A stretch of DNA of 6,357 nt, taken from contig CAAGLU010000076.1 of the NCBI GenBank assembly GCA_900770865.1, forward strand, positions 1 through 6,357, read 5' to 3'. Shown one piece after another: positions 5,603-6,357 of this stretch. Source of the stretch: an uncultured Atopobiaceae bacterium (GTDB lineage Bacteria > Actinomycetota > Coriobacteriia > Coriobacteriales > Atopobiaceae). A program made the translations under genes and the position numbers. Within the stretch, counting starts at the first letter, position 1; the number at the start of each line of letters is the position of its first letter. The notes below the pieces were generated by a model. It saw nothing but the letters and a program-made list of their open reading frames with translations. It did no database searches and was not told the DNA's origin.

Positions 5603-6357
5603 TTACTCACCGTCGACCGGGCGCTGGGCCTCGAAGGTCTCCTCGACCTCGGTGTCCACGTCGCCCTCCTCGGCAAGCGCCGGGATGAGCACGCGATACG
5701 CGTTCTCGGTGGCGTTCTCGTGCGGCGAGCGCTTGGCGTAGCGCTTGACCGCCGCGGCAGACTTGTTGATGGCCTGCAGCGTGCCGGCGCCGGCAACGCA
5801 GCCGCCCGGGCACGCCATGCCCTCGAGCAGATAGCCGGGGTACTTGCCGCGCACGGCATCCTTCATCATCTTGCGACAGTCCTCAAGGCCCTCGGCGTTT
5901 GCCACGTTGACCTCGCGATCGGGGTAGCGACGGTGGATGGCGTTGACAACGGCGGTTGCCACGCCACCCGCCACGGCAAACCCGCGGCCGTCCGCAGAGG
6001 CCACGTCGAAGTCGCTCTTGTTGTCGTCGGCCAGCGAGAGGTAGTCAATCTGCTTGGCCTCCATCATGCCCGCCATCTCCTCGAAGGTGAGCACAAAGTC
6101 CACCTCGCTCCTGATGGACTTGCGCATGGCCTCGAGCTTCTTTGCGGCGCAGGGCCCCACAAAGACAATCTTGGCATGCGGGTGCTGTGTGCGAATCATG
6201 CGCGCCGTGAGCGTCATGGGCGTAAGCGCCATGGAGATGCAGTTGGCGTACTTGGGGAACTCCTTCTTTGCCATGACCGACCACGCGGGGCAGCACGAGG
6301 TGCCCATGAAAGGAAGCTTGTCGGGGACCTCGTTCAGGAAGTCGTCCGCCTCCTGGA
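5603..6357 (-). CDS. [FeFe] hydrogenase-family protein, C-terminal part (truncated by window edge)
   Basis: Partial: 250 residues and the stop are visible, and the frame stays open through the right edge, so the N-terminus with any ferredoxin-like [4Fe-4S] domains is outside. An internal ATG at 6307 is not the true start, because conserved hydrogenase sequence (DKLPFMGTSCCPAW) continues across it. The H-cluster motifs appear in order: L1 TSCCPAW with both cysteines, L2 as GPCAAKKLEA (where HydA has MPCTAKKxE), then the SEVDFVLTFEE segment, and L3 EGMACPGGCVAGAGTLQ (GAG where HydA has GGG). All four cysteine positions that hold the [4Fe-4S]-diiron H-cluster are present, so metal binding is likely. 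The non-MPC L2 suggests one of the less studied monomeric branches rather than prototypical HydA. Role: H2 evolution, uptake or sensing in the anaerobic cytosol. Its own terminator is not obvious; the fold-back element lies 33 bases downstream. Confidence 0.93.
   Translation of the reverse strand, partial: QEADDFLNEVPDKLPFMGTSCCPAWSVMAKKEFPKYANCISMALTPMTLTARMIRTQHPHAKIVFVGPCAAKKLEAMRKSIRSEVDFVLTFEEMAGMMEAKQIDYLSLADDNKSDFDVASADGRGFAVAGGVATAVVNAIHRRYPDREVNVANAEGLEDCRKMMKDAVRGKYPGYLLEGMACPGGCVAGAGTLQAINKSAAAVKRYAKRSPHENATENAYRVLIPALAEEGDVDTEVEETFEAQRPVDGE

Noticed and set aside
1..6357. tRNA, rRNA, CRISPR array or insertion sequence
   Set aside because: No tRNA T-loop/acceptor pattern, no regularly spaced direct repeats and no transposase-like frame were found on reading both strands.

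Overview
The window looks like chromosomal DNA of a high-GC anaerobe. I infer an actinobacterial gut or oral lineage such as Coriobacteriia (Olsenella/Collinsella-like). The reasons are the strong G/C preference at third codon positions and the gene mix: an [FeFe]-hydrogenase-type protein, a fermentative D-2-hydroxyacid (D-lactate) dehydrogenase and a nitroreductase-like flavoprotein. The assignment is recognition plus inference, with no database search.

Layout, left to right. (1) htpG (Hsp90) on the minus strand, complete. (2) A long non-coding divergent region of about 560 bases from the htpG start to the dehydrogenase start. It is full of inverted repeats, including two perfect 12-bp pairs that cross each other (order A-B-A'-B'), the topology of an RNA pseudoknot. 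(3) A complete D-lactate dehydrogenase-type gene on the plus strand with a strong ribosome binding site. A GC-rich hairpin follows its stop. (4) About 330 bases with no convincing gene. (5) A TM1586-type putative nitroreductase on the minus strand. (6) A 277-base divergent region. (7) A small 102-residue protein of unknown function on the plus strand, closed by a textbook Rho-independent terminator. (8) A 124-nt almost perfect fold-back (about 44 base pairs) between two convergent genes. (9) The C-terminal 250 residues of an [FeFe] hydrogenase-family protein on the minus strand, cut by the right edge.

The genes do not form one operon: each visible gene has its own intergenic leader and neighbours mostly alternate in strand. 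Functionally they fit an anaerobic fermenter: D-lactate formation regenerates NAD+, the hydrogenase-type protein handles or senses H2/electrons, the flavoprotein may reduce electron-poor substrates, and HtpG is a stress chaperone. I see no tRNA, rRNA, CRISPR array, insertion sequence or phage gene. The two most unusual items are the crossed inverted repeats at 2127-2268 and the fold-back at 5446-5569. Either could be an undescribed structured RNA or a dispersed palindromic element; neither claim is proven by this sequence alone.
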